Shown: positions 53,887 through 63,476, counted from the stretch's first letter. The stretch: 64,000 bases of DNA from Luteimonas sp. MC1750 (GCF_016615955.1 NZ_CP067113.1:1116001-1180000), one strand, 5' to 3'. Translations and numbers: made by a program. Notes: a model not told the origin generated them from the sequence alone.

Positions 53887-55113
53887 TTGATCGCGCAGCG
53901 GCCGCGCATCGCGCTGGTGACCCCCAACCTTCCCGTGCCGCACGACCTGGCCCGCGGTCGCTACATCCACGCCACGGCCATCGAGCTCTCGAAGCTGGCC
54001 GAGGTCCGGGTGTTCCTCCCACAGGTCCGCTACCCGCGCCTGCCCGCAGCCCTGGGCCCCCGCACATTCGTGCACGGGCTGGTCGCGGACGACTACCGGC
54101 TGCCGGGAATCGACCTGCAGGCCTATTCCTATCCCGCGGTGCCGGGCCTCTCGCGCGTGGGCAATGGCGTCGTCGGCGCGACGGCGCTGGCGCCGCGACT
54201 GCGTGCCTTCATGCCCGACCTGGTCCTCGCCTATTGGGTCTACCCCGACGGCGATGCGGCCGTGCGCGCAGCGCGTGCGATCGGCGTGCCCTGCATCGTC
54301 GGTGGGCGCGGATCCGACGTGCACCAGCGAAGCGGGCTCCTCCGATGGCTCACGCGCCGCACCCTGGCCAAGGCGGACTCCGTGCTGACCGTCAGCCAGG
54401 CCATGCGCCGCGCGGTGATCGACGCCTACGGCATCGCCCCTGCGCGCGTCGGCTGCATCGTCAACGGCATCGACACGGCAGTATTCCAGCCGGCGGACCG
54501 CAGCAGCGCACGGGCGGCGCTCGGCATCCGCCCGGACGCGCGGCTGGTGGCCTACGTCGGGCGGATGGTCGAAGCCAAGGGGCTTCGCGAGCTGATCGAG
54601 GCGTTCACCGCGCTTGCGGCCGCCGACCGGCAGGTGGAACTGGTGCTGGTCGGCCACGGCGTCATGCAAGCGGAGCTCCGTGCGCTGGCCGCTGCGACGG
54701 GACTGGGCGAGCGGATCCATTTCCCCGGCGGGATGGAGCCGCCCGACGTCGCCCGCTGGCTCGCGGCCTGCAACGTGCTGGCACTCCCGAGCTGGTCCGA
54801 GGGCTACCCCAACGTGCTGGTGGAAGCGATCGCCAGCGGGCGCCCGGTGGTGGCGAGCGACGTGGGCGGTGCGGCCGAGATCGTCGATGCCGGGAACGGT
54901 CTGCTGGTGCCGGCGCGCGACGCGCCGGCCTTCGCTGCAGCGCTTGCCGCGGCCCTGGACCGCGAGTGGGACGCGGCGGCGATGTCGCGCGCGATGTCGC
55001 GCGGCTGGGACCAGGTGGCGGCCGAGACGCTTGCCGCCTGCAGACAGGTCCTGGGGGCGGCCGCGGTGGGCGCCGTTGCCTGCACGTCGGTACCGGAGAC
55101 CGGTGGTGGCTGA
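53887..55113 (+). CDS. Glycosyltransferase, GT4-like
   Basis: 408 aa from a TTG with GGAGG 6-7 bases upstream; no ATG is available in this frame. GT-B motifs: IALVTPNLPVPHDLARGRYIH, GRGSDVHQRSG, VAYVGRMVEAKGLREL and LPSWSEGYPNVLVEAIASGRPVVAS. It transfers a sugar to the lipid-linked repeat. It begins four bases after the Wzy-like stop. Confidence 0.9.
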   Translation: MIAQRPRIALVTPNLPVPHDLARGRYIHATAIELSKLAEVRVFLPQVRYPRLPAALGPRTFVHGLVADDYRLPGIDLQAYSYPAVPGLSRVGNGVVGATALAPRLRAFMPDLVLAYWVYPDGDAAVRAARAIGVPCIVGGRGSDVHQRSGLLRWLTRRTLAKADSVLTVSQAMRRAVIDAYGIAPARVGCIVNGIDTAVFQPADRSSARAALGIRPDARLVAYVGRMVEAKGLRELIEAFTALAAADRQVELVLVGHGVMQAELRALAAATGLGERIHFPGGMEPPDVARWLAACNVLALPSWSEGYPNVLVEAIASGRPVVASDVGGAAEIVDAGNGLLVPARDAPAFAAALAAALDREWDAAAMSRAMSRGWDQVAAETLAACRQVLGAAAVGAVACTSVPETGGG

Positions 55114-55205
55114 GATCCGTGGGCCGCTTCCGGGTGCCGTTCGCGTTACTGCGTAGGACGGAAAACCCCGGCGCCGATGCGCCCAGCGACGAGCCAGGCA
55201 GGGAT

Positions 55206-55472
55206 ATGGATACGGTCAACACGATGGATTTCAGGCACACGGTCAAGCCCTTCATCCTCGACAATTTTCTCTTCACCAGCGACGGCTCCGCGCTTGACGA
55301 CCGCGCGTCGCTGATCCGCGGCGGCATCGTCGACTCCACCGGCGTGCTGGAGCTGATCGAGTTCCTGGAGGAGACCTACGGCATCCGCGTCGCCGCCGAG
55401 GAAATGGTTCCGGCCAACTTCGACTCGGTCGACACCATCTGCGCCTTCCTCTCGCGCAAGCTCGCGGCCTGA
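55206..55472 (+). CDS. Acyl carrier protein (C)
   Basis: 88 aa (80-82 if the second ATG at 55224 is used). The attachment serine S44 is in RGGIVDSTGVLELI. The rest, DSVDTICAFLSRK, parallels carrier A (DSIAAIDGFIVRK), so A and C look like paralogues. It lies four bases before a second AMP-forming ligase, giving a second carrier-ligase pair in the same locus. Confidence 0.88.
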   Translation: MDTVNTMDFRHTVKPFILDNFLFTSDGSALDDRASLIRGGIVDSTGVLELIEFLEETYGIRVAAEEMVPANFDSVDTICAFLSRKLAA

Positions 55473-55476
55473 CGCG

Positions 55477-56976
55477 ATGCGCCCGCTGGCCCTCCGCCTG
55501 CTCGATACCGCCGCGTCGACGCCCGACGCGGTGGCGATCGTCGACGGCGCGCGCCGCACCACCTATGGCGCACTGGTGGCGCGCGCGCGCAGGTTCGCCT
55601 GCCTGTTGCGCGCGCGCGGGCTCGGACAGGGCGAGCGCGTGGCCCTGGTCCTGGCCAACGGCGTGGACGCGGCGGCGGCCTGGTATGGCTGCTGGCTGGC
55701 GGGCTGCATCGTGGTTCCGCTCGGCCCGCAGTCGACGGCGGCGGAACTGTCGGCCTGTTTCAGGCACTGCACGCCCTCGCTGGTACTGCACGGACTTGAA
55801 CAGGCCGATGCGGTCACGGCCGCGATGGCCGAGGTGCCGGCGGCCATCGCCATGGTCTGCGAGGAGGACGCCGATCCCGCCTGGACCTCGGCGGAAGCCG
55901 GCGCGCAGCCGCAGCCGTGGCCGCAGGCCGCCATCCTGTACACCTCGGGCACCACCGGGGCTCCGAAGGGAGTGACCCTCGGGCACGCGAACTTCGCCGC
56001 CAACGTCGATGCCATCGTCGCCTACCTGGAGCTGCGACCCTCCGACCGCACGGTGCTGGTGCTGCCTTTCCACTACGCCTACGGCGCCTCGGTGCTGCAC
56101 ACCCACCTGGCGGTGGGCGCCAGCGTGGTGCTGGAGCCCAACCTGGTGTTCCCGCACGCCGTGGTGGACACCATCGAACGCACCCGCGCGACAGGCTTCT
56201 CGGGCGTGCCGTCGACCTTCACCCTGCTGCTCGAGCGCGGCGTGCTCGCGGGCCGCTGCCTCGACAGCCTGCGCTATCTCACCCAGGCTGGCGGAGCGAT
56301 GACCGCGGCCACCGCCGACCGGCTGCGCGCGCAGCTGCCGGGCGCGCGGCTGTTCCTCATGTACGGGCAGACCGAGGCCACCGCGCGTCTCACCTACGTG
56401 CCGCCGGAGCGCCTGGACGACAAGCGCGGCTCCGTCGGGCGTCCGCTGCGCGGCGTGGCCATCGAGGTGCGCGACGAAGCCGGGAACGTGCAGCCCGCGG
56501 GTGCCGTCGGCGAAGTCTGGGCGCGCGGTCCCAACGTCATGACCGGCTACTGGAACGATCCCGCGGCCACCGCGCTGGTGCTGCGCGATGGCTGGCTGCG
56601 CACCGGCGACGTCGGCCACCTGGACGCGGACGGCTATCTGCACCTGCGCGGCCGCCGCAGCGACATCATCAAGAGCGGCGCGCACCGCGTGCATCCGCTG
56701 GAAGTCGAGGAAGCGCTGCTCGAACTGTCGTGGGTGCGCGAGGCGGCCGTTGCAGGCGTCGACGACGCCCTGCTCGGCCAGGTGGTCAAGGCCTGGCTGG
56801 TGGTCGACGGCGCGCGCGAGGCCAATGCCGTGCGCGCCCACTGCCGCGTCCGCCTCGCGCCGCACAAGGTGCCGCGCCAGGTCGAATTCGTCGATTCCCT
56901 CCCCCGGACCGCGTCCGGGAAGCTCCGCCGCGCCGCCCTGGTCGCGGCTCCCACAGTCGCCCTGGAGACACCGTGA
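55477..56976 (+). CDS. AMP-forming acyl ligase (second)
   Basis: 499 aa. P-loop TSGTTGAPKG, FLMYGQTEATARLTYVPPE, GYLHLRGRRSDIIKSGAHRVHP and the C-terminal Lys of TASGKLRRAAL are all present. It adenylates an acid for transfer to carrier C encoded before it. The protein is 45 residues shorter than the ligase at 31842 and its substrate pocket segment differs (PFHYAYGASVLHTHL). Its stop overlaps the NAD-synthase-like gene (GTGA). Confidence 0.9.
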   Translation: MRPLALRLLDTAASTPDAVAIVDGARRTTYGALVARARRFACLLRARGLGQGERVALVLANGVDAAAAWYGCWLAGCIVVPLGPQSTAAELSACFRHCTPSLVLHGLEQADAVTAAMAEVPAAIAMVCEEDADPAWTSAEAGAQPQPWPQAAILYTSGTTGAPKGVTLGHANFAANVDAIVAYLELRPSDRTVLVLPFHYAYGASVLHTHLAVGASVVLEPNLVFPHAVVDTIERTRATGFSGVPSTFTLLLERGVLAGRCLDSLRYLTQAGGAMTAATADRLRAQLPGARLFLMYGQTEATARLTYVPPERLDDKRGSVGRPLRGVAIEVRDEAGNVQPAGAVGEVWARGPNVMTGYWNDPAATALVLRDGWLRTGDVGHLDADGYLHLRGRRSDIIKSGAHRVHPLEVEEALLELSWVREAAVAGVDDALLGQVVKAWLVVDGAREANAVRAHCRVRLAPHKVPRQVEFVDSLPRTASGKLRRAALVAAPTVALETP

Positions 56977-57980
56977 TCCGATCCGAATCCGCGACCTTCG
57001 ACCGCAGCGTCCTCGATCTCGACCTCGAGGCCGAGGCCGACCGGATCGCCGCCGGCCTGCGCGAAACCACCGCGCACGTGCTGCACCGCCGTGGCCTGGT
57101 GGTCGCGATCTCCGGCGGCATCGATTCCTCCTGCTGCGCGGCGCTGGCAGTGCGCGCGCTCGGCGCCGGGCGGGTGCTCGGGCTGGTGCTGCCCGAGCGC
57201 GACTCCTCGGACGACAGCGCCGCGCGCGCGCATGCGCTCGCCACCCACCTCGGCATCGACGTGATCGAATTCGACATCGCGCCGGCGCTCGAGGCGATCG
57301 GCTGCTATGCCGCGCGCGACGCCGCCGTGCGTGAGGCGCTGCCAGCCTACGCCGACGGCTGGTCGTTCAAGATCGTCATCAGCGGCGGCACGCGGGGGCA
57401 GTTCAACACCTTCGGACTGGTGGCCCGTGATCCCGACGGCGGCATGCACGAGCGCAGGCTGGGCCGCGCCGAGTACCTGCAGATCGTCGCCGCCACCAAC
57501 TACAAGCAGCGCATCCGCAAGACCATCGAGTACTTCCACGCCGACCGCCTGAACTACGCGGTGGTCGGCACGCCCAACCGGCTGGAGTACGACCAGGGCT
57601 TCTTCGTCAAGAACGGCGACGGCTCGGCCGACGTCAAGCCGATCGCCCACCTGTACAAGACCCAGGTCTACGCCATGGCGCGGCACCTGGGCCTGCCGGC
57701 GCGCATCTGCGCGGCGGTGCCGACAACCGACACCTACAGCCTCGAGCAGGGCCAGGACGAGTTCTACTTCGCGCTGCCCTATGCCGAGATGGACCTCGCG
57801 CTGTGGTCGGTCGAGCAGGGCCGGCCGGCCGCGGACCTGGCGCGCGCGCTCGGGCTGGACGAGGACCAGGCCGCCGCGGTGCAGGCCGACATCGGCAACA
57901 AGCGGCGCACCACCCGCTACCTGCACGAGCGTCCCGTTCTGCTGCACGCGCAGCCGCTGCGGGAGGAGATCCCGGCTTGA
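56973..57980 (+). CDS. nadE: NAD synthase-like ATP-pyrophosphatase
   Basis: 335 aa, ammonia-type (no glutaminase). The PP-loop is AISGGIDSSCCAALAV (SGGIDSS at 47-53), with VLPERDSSDD and VGTPNRLEYDQGFFVKNGDGSADVKPIAHLYKTQV, the conserved NadE core. It could make NAD from deamido-NAD. Yet it sits between a ligase and acyltransferase genes, overlapping both (GTGA, TTGA), so it may amidate a pathway intermediate instead. A glutamine-amidotransferase partner would be needed for glutamine use and none is fused. Confidence 0.85.
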   Translation: MIRSESATFDRSVLDLDLEAEADRIAAGLRETTAHVLHRRGLVVAISGGIDSSCCAALAVRALGAGRVLGLVLPERDSSDDSAARAHALATHLGIDVIEFDIAPALEAIGCYAARDAAVREALPAYADGWSFKIVISGGTRGQFNTFGLVARDPDGGMHERRLGRAEYLQIVAATNYKQRIRKTIEYFHADRLNYAVVGTPNRLEYDQGFFVKNGDGSADVKPIAHLYKTQVYAMARHLGLPARICAAVPTTDTYSLEQGQDEFYFALPYAEMDLALWSVEQGRPAADLARALGLDEDQAAAVQADIGNKRRTTRYLHERPVLLHAQPLREEIPA

Positions 57981-59056
57981 ACGTGGAAACCGCAGCCGTC
58001 CGTGCGACGTACCGGATCTGCGAGGGTGGCGGCGACCCCGGTGACGCGCGCGCCGCGGCGATCCGCGCCTGGCGCGGCAGCCTGGGTGACGATGACCTCG
58101 TGCTCGGTGCGCGTTACGACGCCCTGTGCGTGCATGCGCCGAACGGCCCCGCCCTGCTGCGCTTCGTCGAGCATGGCGACGACGGGGTGGTGGGCTTCCT
58201 GGCCGTGGCCCCGCGCCGGATGCGCGCGGGCGGGCGCGAGCTGCGCGCCGGCGTGCTGTCCCACCTGGCCATCGCCCCTGCGCATCGTTCGCTGGGCCCG
58301 GCGCTGATGCTGCTGGACGCCGTGCTGGCCGCTTCGGCCGGGCGGTTCGACCTTGTCTACGGGATCCCCAACGCCAACGAAGGTGCCTCCGCCGCGCTCC
58401 GGCGCGCCGGAATGCAGCCGTGGACCATGCTCGAGCGCCGGGTGCGCATTGTCCGGCACGGCCCCTACCTGGACCGGCGCGCACCGCGCTGGCTCGCGCG
58501 GCCGGCTGGCCTGGCGCTGGATGCGCTGGACGCCACCGCCGGCGCCTGGCGGTTCCGCCGCCGGCCGCGGCTGCGCGGGCGCTGGGCCACGCGCTTCGAA
58601 GCCGCCATGGACGCGCCATGGGCGGCGGCGGCGGACCATCCCGCGATCACCGCCGTGCGCGACGAAACGATGCTGCGCTGGCGCTTCGATGCGGCCGTGG
58701 GCAATCCGGTGCGCTACTTCCTGGTCACCGACGAGGCGGATGCGGTTCGGGCCTGGTTCGCCTGCGTCGTCGAACCGCAGTGGCCACACGTCCTGGACGT
58801 GCATGATTTCTGGTCGCTCGACGGCTGTGGTGCGATCGACCGCGCGGCCCTGCACCTGCTGATGCGCGCCGCGCGGCGGGACGGGCGCGCGGCGGTCAGC
58901 CTGCGCGCCGCGATCGCGCGGGAGGCGGCGGAGCCGTGGTGCGCGAGCGGATTCCGGCCGCGCGGCGGGCAGCAGGTCTTCGTGCGCTGGCTCGACTCCC
59001 GCCTGGCTGCTTCGCCTCCGGCGGCGCATCTCACCTATATCGACCAGGACGGTTGA
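57977..59056 (+). CDS. GNAT-like acyltransferase
   Basis: 359 aa from a TTG overlapping the NAD-synthase-like stop (TTGA); GGAGGA lies 9 bases upstream. The acetyl-CoA-binding style segment is RAGVLSHLAIAPAHRSLGPALMLLDAVLA, and GIPNANEGASAALRRAGMQ follows. The C-terminal half is a second, weaker domain (LDVHDFWSLDG). It probably N-acylates an amino sugar or a carrier-bound group. Exact substrate unknown. Confidence 0.72.
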   Translation: MNVETAAVRATYRICEGGGDPGDARAAAIRAWRGSLGDDDLVLGARYDALCVHAPNGPALLRFVEHGDDGVVGFLAVAPRRMRAGGRELRAGVLSHLAIAPAHRSLGPALMLLDAVLAASAGRFDLVYGIPNANEGASAALRRAGMQPWTMLERRVRIVRHGPYLDRRAPRWLARPAGLALDALDATAGAWRFRRRPRLRGRWATRFEAAMDAPWAAAADHPAITAVRDETMLRWRFDAAVGNPVRYFLVTDEADAVRAWFACVVEPQWPHVLDVHDFWSLDGCGAIDRAALHLLMRAARRDGRAAVSLRAAIAREAAEPWCASGFRPRGGQQVFVRWLDSRLAASPPAAHLTYIDQDG

Positions 59057-59058
59057 CG

Positions 59059-60270
59059 ATGGTCCTGGTCGCAACACCCGCGCTCGCCACGGCGACACAC
59101 CAGGCGACGGCGCGTTCCGGGTTTCGCGCCGAGCTGCGGCCCATCGGGCAGCTGTCGGAGCTGGAGCGTGAGTGGACCGCACTCGAGGCGGTGATCGAGT
59201 GTGCCCCGTTTTTCAGCTGGTACTGGGTGTCGACCTGGCTGCGGGAATTGCCCGCGACCGTGCGGCCGCTGCTGTTCCGCGCGACGGGACCCGACGGCAT
59301 CGTCGCGCTGGCGTTGCTGGTGGCCGCCCCGGAGCGCGGGCGGACGCGCTGGTTCGGGCGCCATTCCTGGCACATGCAGGAAACCGGCGATACGGAACTC
59401 GACGAGGTCACCGTCGAGTACGGCGGGCTGCTGGCGCGGCCTGGCGACCTGGTCGATGCGTGGAGTGCACTGGCCGGACTGCTCGAGGGCCTCCCGCGCG
59501 ACTGGCGCCGCCTGCGCATCACCACCTCCGCGCAGGGCAGTGCGATCGCCCTGGCGCTGCCGTCGGGGATGCAGGCTGCCAGCGTGCGCGCGCGGCCCTG
59601 CTACCGGGTCGACCTGGAGGCTGTGCGGACTGCTGCGGGGGGCTACGTCGAAGTCCTGGGACGCAAGGCGCGCGGCGCGCTGCGCCAGACGCTCCGGGCC
59701 TACGCGGCACTCGGTCCGCTGCATGCGGAAACCGCGCCGGATGCCGGCACGGCGCTCGCCTGGTTCGATGCCTTCGAGCATCTGCACACGCGCCATTGGC
59801 AGCAGCGCGGGGCCGGGGGGTGCTTTTCCCGCCCCTTCTTCGGGCGCTTCCACCGTGCCCTGATCGCGCGCGCGACGGACGACGGGTTCGTGCGCATGAC
59901 GCGGGTGAAGGCCGGTGACGTGCTGGTGGGCTACCTCTACAACCTGGGCTGGCAGGGCCGGGTCTACTACTACAACGCCGGGATGAACTACGGGATCCTC
60001 GGCCGCCACGACCGGCCGGGCATCGCCTCGCTGTACGCGGCGGTGGAGCAGGCCGCGGCCGAGGGCGCGCAGGTCTTCGACTTCCTCGCCGGCGAGCAGG
60101 AATACAAGCGCCGCCTGTCCACCGACGCGGTCACCCTGCATTCCATCGACGTGCGGCGCGCCGGCATGCGCGCCACCGCCGAGCGCATCGGGGCCGGCCT
60201 GGCAGGCCGCGACACACTCGGGGTTTCGCTGGCCGAAGCCCTGGCCACACCGTCCACGCAAGGGGATTGA
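59059..60270 (+). CDS. FemAB/CelD-like acyltransferase
   Basis: 403 aa. The layout is that of FemAB-like double-GNAT proteins: WYWVSTWLRELP and LLFRATGPDGIVALALLV in the N-half, then GRVYYYNAGMNYGI and DFLAGEQEYKRRLSTDAV (YKxRLS-like signature) in the C-half. Exosortase-A loci often carry a related FemAB protein. It may transfer an amino-acyl or acyl group to the polymer sugar. It starts two bases after the previous stop. Confidence 0.8.
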   Translation: MVLVATPALATATHQATARSGFRAELRPIGQLSELEREWTALEAVIECAPFFSWYWVSTWLRELPATVRPLLFRATGPDGIVALALLVAAPERGRTRWFGRHSWHMQETGDTELDEVTVEYGGLLARPGDLVDAWSALAGLLEGLPRDWRRLRITTSAQGSAIALALPSGMQAASVRARPCYRVDLEAVRTAAGGYVEVLGRKARGALRQTLRAYAALGPLHAETAPDAGTALAWFDAFEHLHTRHWQQRGAGGCFSRPFFGRFHRALIARATDDGFVRMTRVKAGDVLVGYLYNLGWQGRVYYYNAGMNYGILGRHDRPGIASLYAAVEQAAAEGAQVFDFLAGEQEYKRRLSTDAVTLHSIDVRRAGMRATAERIGAGLAGRDTLGVSLAEALATPSTQGD

Positions 60271-60275
60271 CCACC

Positions 60276-61490
60276 ATGGACACCGTCAACGCCGCGGTCC
60301 GCGTGCGCAAGGTGCTGTACCACCACCGGACCCAGGGCAAGGCCGTGGAGGGCGTGCACATCCGCGGGATCACCGATGCGCTGCGCGCCGAGGGCGTCGA
60401 GGTCGAGGTGATCTCGCTGCCCGGCGCCGACCCGTATGCGTCGCCCGGGGCGATGTCGCCGACCCGCCAGGCGCGGCCATGGATGAAGCTGGTGACGCGG
60501 CTTCCGGAGCCGTTGTTCGAGCTGGCCGAGCTGGGCTACAACCTCGTCGCCGGCTGGCGCGTCGCCGCCTGGCTGCGGCGCAATCCCGACGTCGACTTCA
60601 TCTACGAGCGCTATTCGCTCTTCATGTACGCCACGGTCTGGCTGGCGCGCCGACGCGGCATCCCGGTGATCCTGGAGGTCAACGACTCGGCCATCGTCGA
60701 GCGCGTGCGCCCGCTGTCGCTGAAGCGCCTGGCGATGGCGGTCGAGCGCCGCGCGTTCCGCGATGCGGACGGCCTGGTGTTCGTGTCCGGCGTGTTCCGC
60801 GACCGCGCGCGCGCGGCGCATCCGGACATGGCCCCCGCCATCGTCACGCCCAACGCCGCCAACATCGCCAAGTTCTCCTTCAGCGCCGCGCAGCGCGCCG
60901 AGACGCGCGAGCGGCTCGCGCTCGAGGGCCACGTGGTCTGTGGCTACCTCGGGGCCTTCGTGCCCTGGCATGCGATCGACGCCTTCGTGCACCGCATCGC
61001 CGGGCGCCTGGCGGGCGTGCCCAGGCTCAAGCTGCTGCTGGTTGGCGACGGTGCGACCTATGCGCCGCTGCGCGCCTTCGTCGAGGAGCGCGGGCTCTCG
61101 GGCCAGGTCGTGCTGACCGGACGCGTCGCCCACGACGAGGTGCCGGGCCTGCTGGCGGCCATGGACATGGCCATCCTGCCCAGCGCCGGCGACTACACCT
61201 CGCCGGTGAAGCTGTTCGAGTTCATGGCCTGCGCCGTGCCGCCGGTGGCACCGGATTTCGAGCCGATCCGCGAAGTGCTGGAGGAGGGCGAGACCGGCTG
61301 GATGTTCCCCGCAGGCCGCCTCGACGCCGCGGTCGACGCCGTCATCGCCCGCAGCCGTGATCCAGACGGCCTCGCGCGCGTGGGCGCGAATGCCCGGCGC
61401 CGGGTCGCCGAGCGCCACCAGTGGCGCAACAACATCCTGCAGCTGGTGGATTTCCACCACCGGCTGCAGGCGGACGGAGTCCGCACGTGA
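60276..61490 (+). CDS. Glycosyltransferase, GT4-like
   Basis: 404 aa. KVLYHHRTQGKAVEGVHIRGI begins the acceptor domain; VILEVNDSAIVERVRPL, GYLGAFVPWHAID and LPSAGDYTSPVKLFEFMACAVPPVAPD form the nucleotide-sugar core. Fourth cluster glycosyltransferase after initiation. AAGGGGA sits 9 bases before the ATG; a TTG at 60267 overlapping the stop is possible. Its stop overlaps the decarboxylase GTG. Confidence 0.9.
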   Translation: MDTVNAAVRVRKVLYHHRTQGKAVEGVHIRGITDALRAEGVEVEVISLPGADPYASPGAMSPTRQARPWMKLVTRLPEPLFELAELGYNLVAGWRVAAWLRRNPDVDFIYERYSLFMYATVWLARRRGIPVILEVNDSAIVERVRPLSLKRLAMAVERRAFRDADGLVFVSGVFRDRARAAHPDMAPAIVTPNAANIAKFSFSAAQRAETRERLALEGHVVCGYLGAFVPWHAIDAFVHRIAGRLAGVPRLKLLLVGDGATYAPLRAFVEERGLSGQVVLTGRVAHDEVPGLLAAMDMAILPSAGDYTSPVKLFEFMACAVPPVAPDFEPIREVLEEGETGWMFPAGRLDAAVDAVIARSRDPDGLARVGANARRRVAERHQWRNNILQLVDFHHRLQADGVRT

Positions 61491-62716
61491 ACGGTGAAGG
61501 CGCGCGCGTGGGGCTGCCTTCGTGGCCGGTGGACGAGGCCGGCGAGTTCCTGGTCGGCGGCCGGCCGCTGTCGCGCGTCGTCGCCGAGGTCGGGCGCACG
61601 CCCTGCTACCTCTATGACCGCGCGCGGATCGCCGAGAGGGCGCGCAGCCTCCGCGCCGCGCTGCCGGAGACGGTCCGGCTGCATTACGCGATGAAGGCCA
61701 ACCCGATGCCGGCCCTGGTCGGCCACATGGTCGGCCTGGTCGACGGCATCGACGTCGCCTCGGCCGGCGAGCTGCGCGTGGCGCTTGATGCCGGCGCGAC
61801 GCCGTCGGATGTGTCCTTTGCCGGCCCCGGCAAGACCGACGCCGAGCTGGCGCAGGCGCAGGCGGCCGGGGTGCTGGTCAACATCGAATCGACGCGCGAG
61901 ATCGCCATCCTCGCCCGCGCCGGCGCCGCCACGGGCACGCCGGCGCGGGTGGCGTTGCGCGTGAACCTGCCGTTCGAGCTCAAGGCGTCGGGGATGAAGA
62001 TGACCGGCGGCGCGCGCCAGTTCGGCATCGATGCCGAGGAGGTACCCGCCGCGCTGCGCGCGATCGGCGACGCCGGCCTGGCCTTCGAGGGCTTCCACAT
62101 GTTCGCGGGCTCGCAGAACCTGCGCCCGGCGGCGATCGTCGAGGCCCAGGCACGCAGCTACGACCTCGCGATGGAGTGGGCCGGGCTGCTGCCCGCGCCG
62201 CTCAGGAGCCTGAACCTCGGCGGCGGCTTCGGGATCCCCTATGCGGCCAACGAGTCGGCGCTGGACCTCGCGCCGGTGGCCGCCAACCTGGCGGCGCTGG
62301 CGGCACGGCTGCGCGCCGACGCCCCGGAAGCACACCTGGTGGTCGAGCTCGGCCGCTACCTGGTCGGAGAAGCGGGGCTGTACGTCTCGCGCGTGGTCGA
62401 CCGCAAGCTGTCGCGTGGCCAGGTGTTCCTGGTGGTGGATGGCGGCATGCACCACCACCTCGCGGCTTCGGGGAATTTCGGCCAGGTGATGCGGCGCAAC
62501 TACCCGGTGGCGGTCAATGGCCGCAGCGCGGCGTTCGAGACCGCCAGCGTGGTCGGCCCGCTGTGCACGCCGCTGGACCTGCTGGGTGACCGCATGGCAC
62601 TCGGGGTGGCGGCGCCCGGCGACCTGGTGGTGGTGTTCCAGTCGGGCGCCTATGGCCGCAGCGCCAGCCCGCGCGACTTCCTCGGCCATCCGGACGCGGC
62701 CGAAGCGCTGGTCTGA
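61487..62716 (+). CDS. PLP-dependent decarboxylase, exosortase-A-associated type
   Basis: 409 aa from a GTG overlapping the previous stop (GTGA). Fold III PLP features: the lysine in LHYAMKANPMP, glycine loop SLNLGGGFGIPY, and the C-terminal VGPLCTPLDLLGD with its catalytic Cys. The family includes diaminopimelate and ornithine decarboxylases; this branch is the one found beside exosortase-A ligase-carrier pairs. It may produce an amine used as polymer substituent, or act on a carrier-bound amino acid. Its usual partner genes (carrier A and ligase) are 28 kb away at 31579-33476. Confidence 0.9.
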   Translation: MNGEGARVGLPSWPVDEAGEFLVGGRPLSRVVAEVGRTPCYLYDRARIAERARSLRAALPETVRLHYAMKANPMPALVGHMVGLVDGIDVASAGELRVALDAGATPSDVSFAGPGKTDAELAQAQAAGVLVNIESTREIAILARAGAATGTPARVALRVNLPFELKASGMKMTGGARQFGIDAEEVPAALRAIGDAGLAFEGFHMFAGSQNLRPAAIVEAQARSYDLAMEWAGLLPAPLRSLNLGGGFGIPYAANESALDLAPVAANLAALAARLRADAPEAHLVVELGRYLVGEAGLYVSRVVDRKLSRGQVFLVVDGGMHHHLAASGNFGQVMRRNYPVAVNGRSAAFETASVVGPLCTPLDLLGDRMALGVAAPGDLVVVFQSGAYGRSASPRDFLGHPDAAEALV

Positions 62717-62720
62717 GGTG

Positions 62721-63476
62721 TCAGGCGGCGGCCGCGCTCGCCGTCGCGGCAGCGGCCCCGGGCGCCGCCTGTCCGACCATGCCGATGCGCCGCGCGGGAT
62801 TGCCGGCGACGATGCTGTAGGGCGCGACCTTGCCCGAGACCACCGCATGGGCCGAGACGATCGCGCCTTCGCCGATCTCGGTGCCGGGCATCACCAGCGC
62901 CCCGGTCCCGATCCAGGCGTGGTCGTGCACGATGACCGGCTTGACGTCATCCGGGTCGGGTGCGCTGCCGAGCCGGCGGCGCTCCGGATCGGTCGGGTGC
63001 CCGCCGGAGTCGCGGAAGGTCACGCCGCCTGCGACCTGCACGTGGCGCCCGAGGCGGATCTCGCGCCCCACGACGAAGCGCGTCTCGTGCGCGATGTCGG
63101 AGTAGTCGCCGATCTCCAGGCGCGGCCGGCTGGTGAAGCTTGCCGCGTAGCTGATCGAGATCTTGCCGCTGACGCGCACATGGTCGCCGACCACGAGTTC
63201 ACCGCTGCCCTGGACCCAGGGCACGTGGATGCCGGTGGTCACGCCTCGGCCCACGCGGGCGCAATAGGCCTTGAACAGCGGTTCGGCCACCAGCACCCGT
63301 CGGAGGAAGAACAGCGTGCCGCGCATCCCCAGGAACAGCCACAGGTAGGGGCGGACCAGGACGCGCGGCGCGGGCAGGGTGAACGCAAGCGCCGCACCCC
63401 GCGTGCGCCGGGCCACGGCCGCCGCCGGGTGCGGCGAGGTGCGGGCCCAGTGGCGCAGCGATGCGAGCGTGCTCAC
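62721..63476 (-). CDS. Hexapeptide-repeat (LbH) acyltransferase
   Basis: 251 aa from a GTG overlapping the stop of the barrel gene (GTGA). A left-handed beta-helix with hexapeptide repeats spans about 85-220 (GDHVRVSGKISISYAASF, IGTGALVMPGTEIGEGAIV, APYSIVAGNPARRIG). Such enzymes O-acetylate sugars using acetyl-CoA. The N-terminal ~80 residues are basic and partly hydrophobic (LVRPYLWLFLGMRGTLFFLRR), perhaps membrane-associated. The C-terminus is an Ala-rich tail (AAPGAAAATASAAAA). Confidence 0.88.
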   Translation of the reverse strand: MSTLASLRHWARTSPHPAAAVARRTRGAALAFTLPAPRVLVRPYLWLFLGMRGTLFFLRRVLVAEPLFKAYCARVGRGVTTGIHVPWVQGSGELVVGDHVRVSGKISISYAASFTSRPRLEIGDYSDIAHETRFVVGREIRLGRHVQVAGGVTFRDSGGHPTDPERRRLGSAPDPDDVKPVIVHDHAWIGTGALVMPGTEIGEGAIVSAHAVVSGKVAPYSIVAGNPARRIGMVGQAAPGAAAATASAAAA

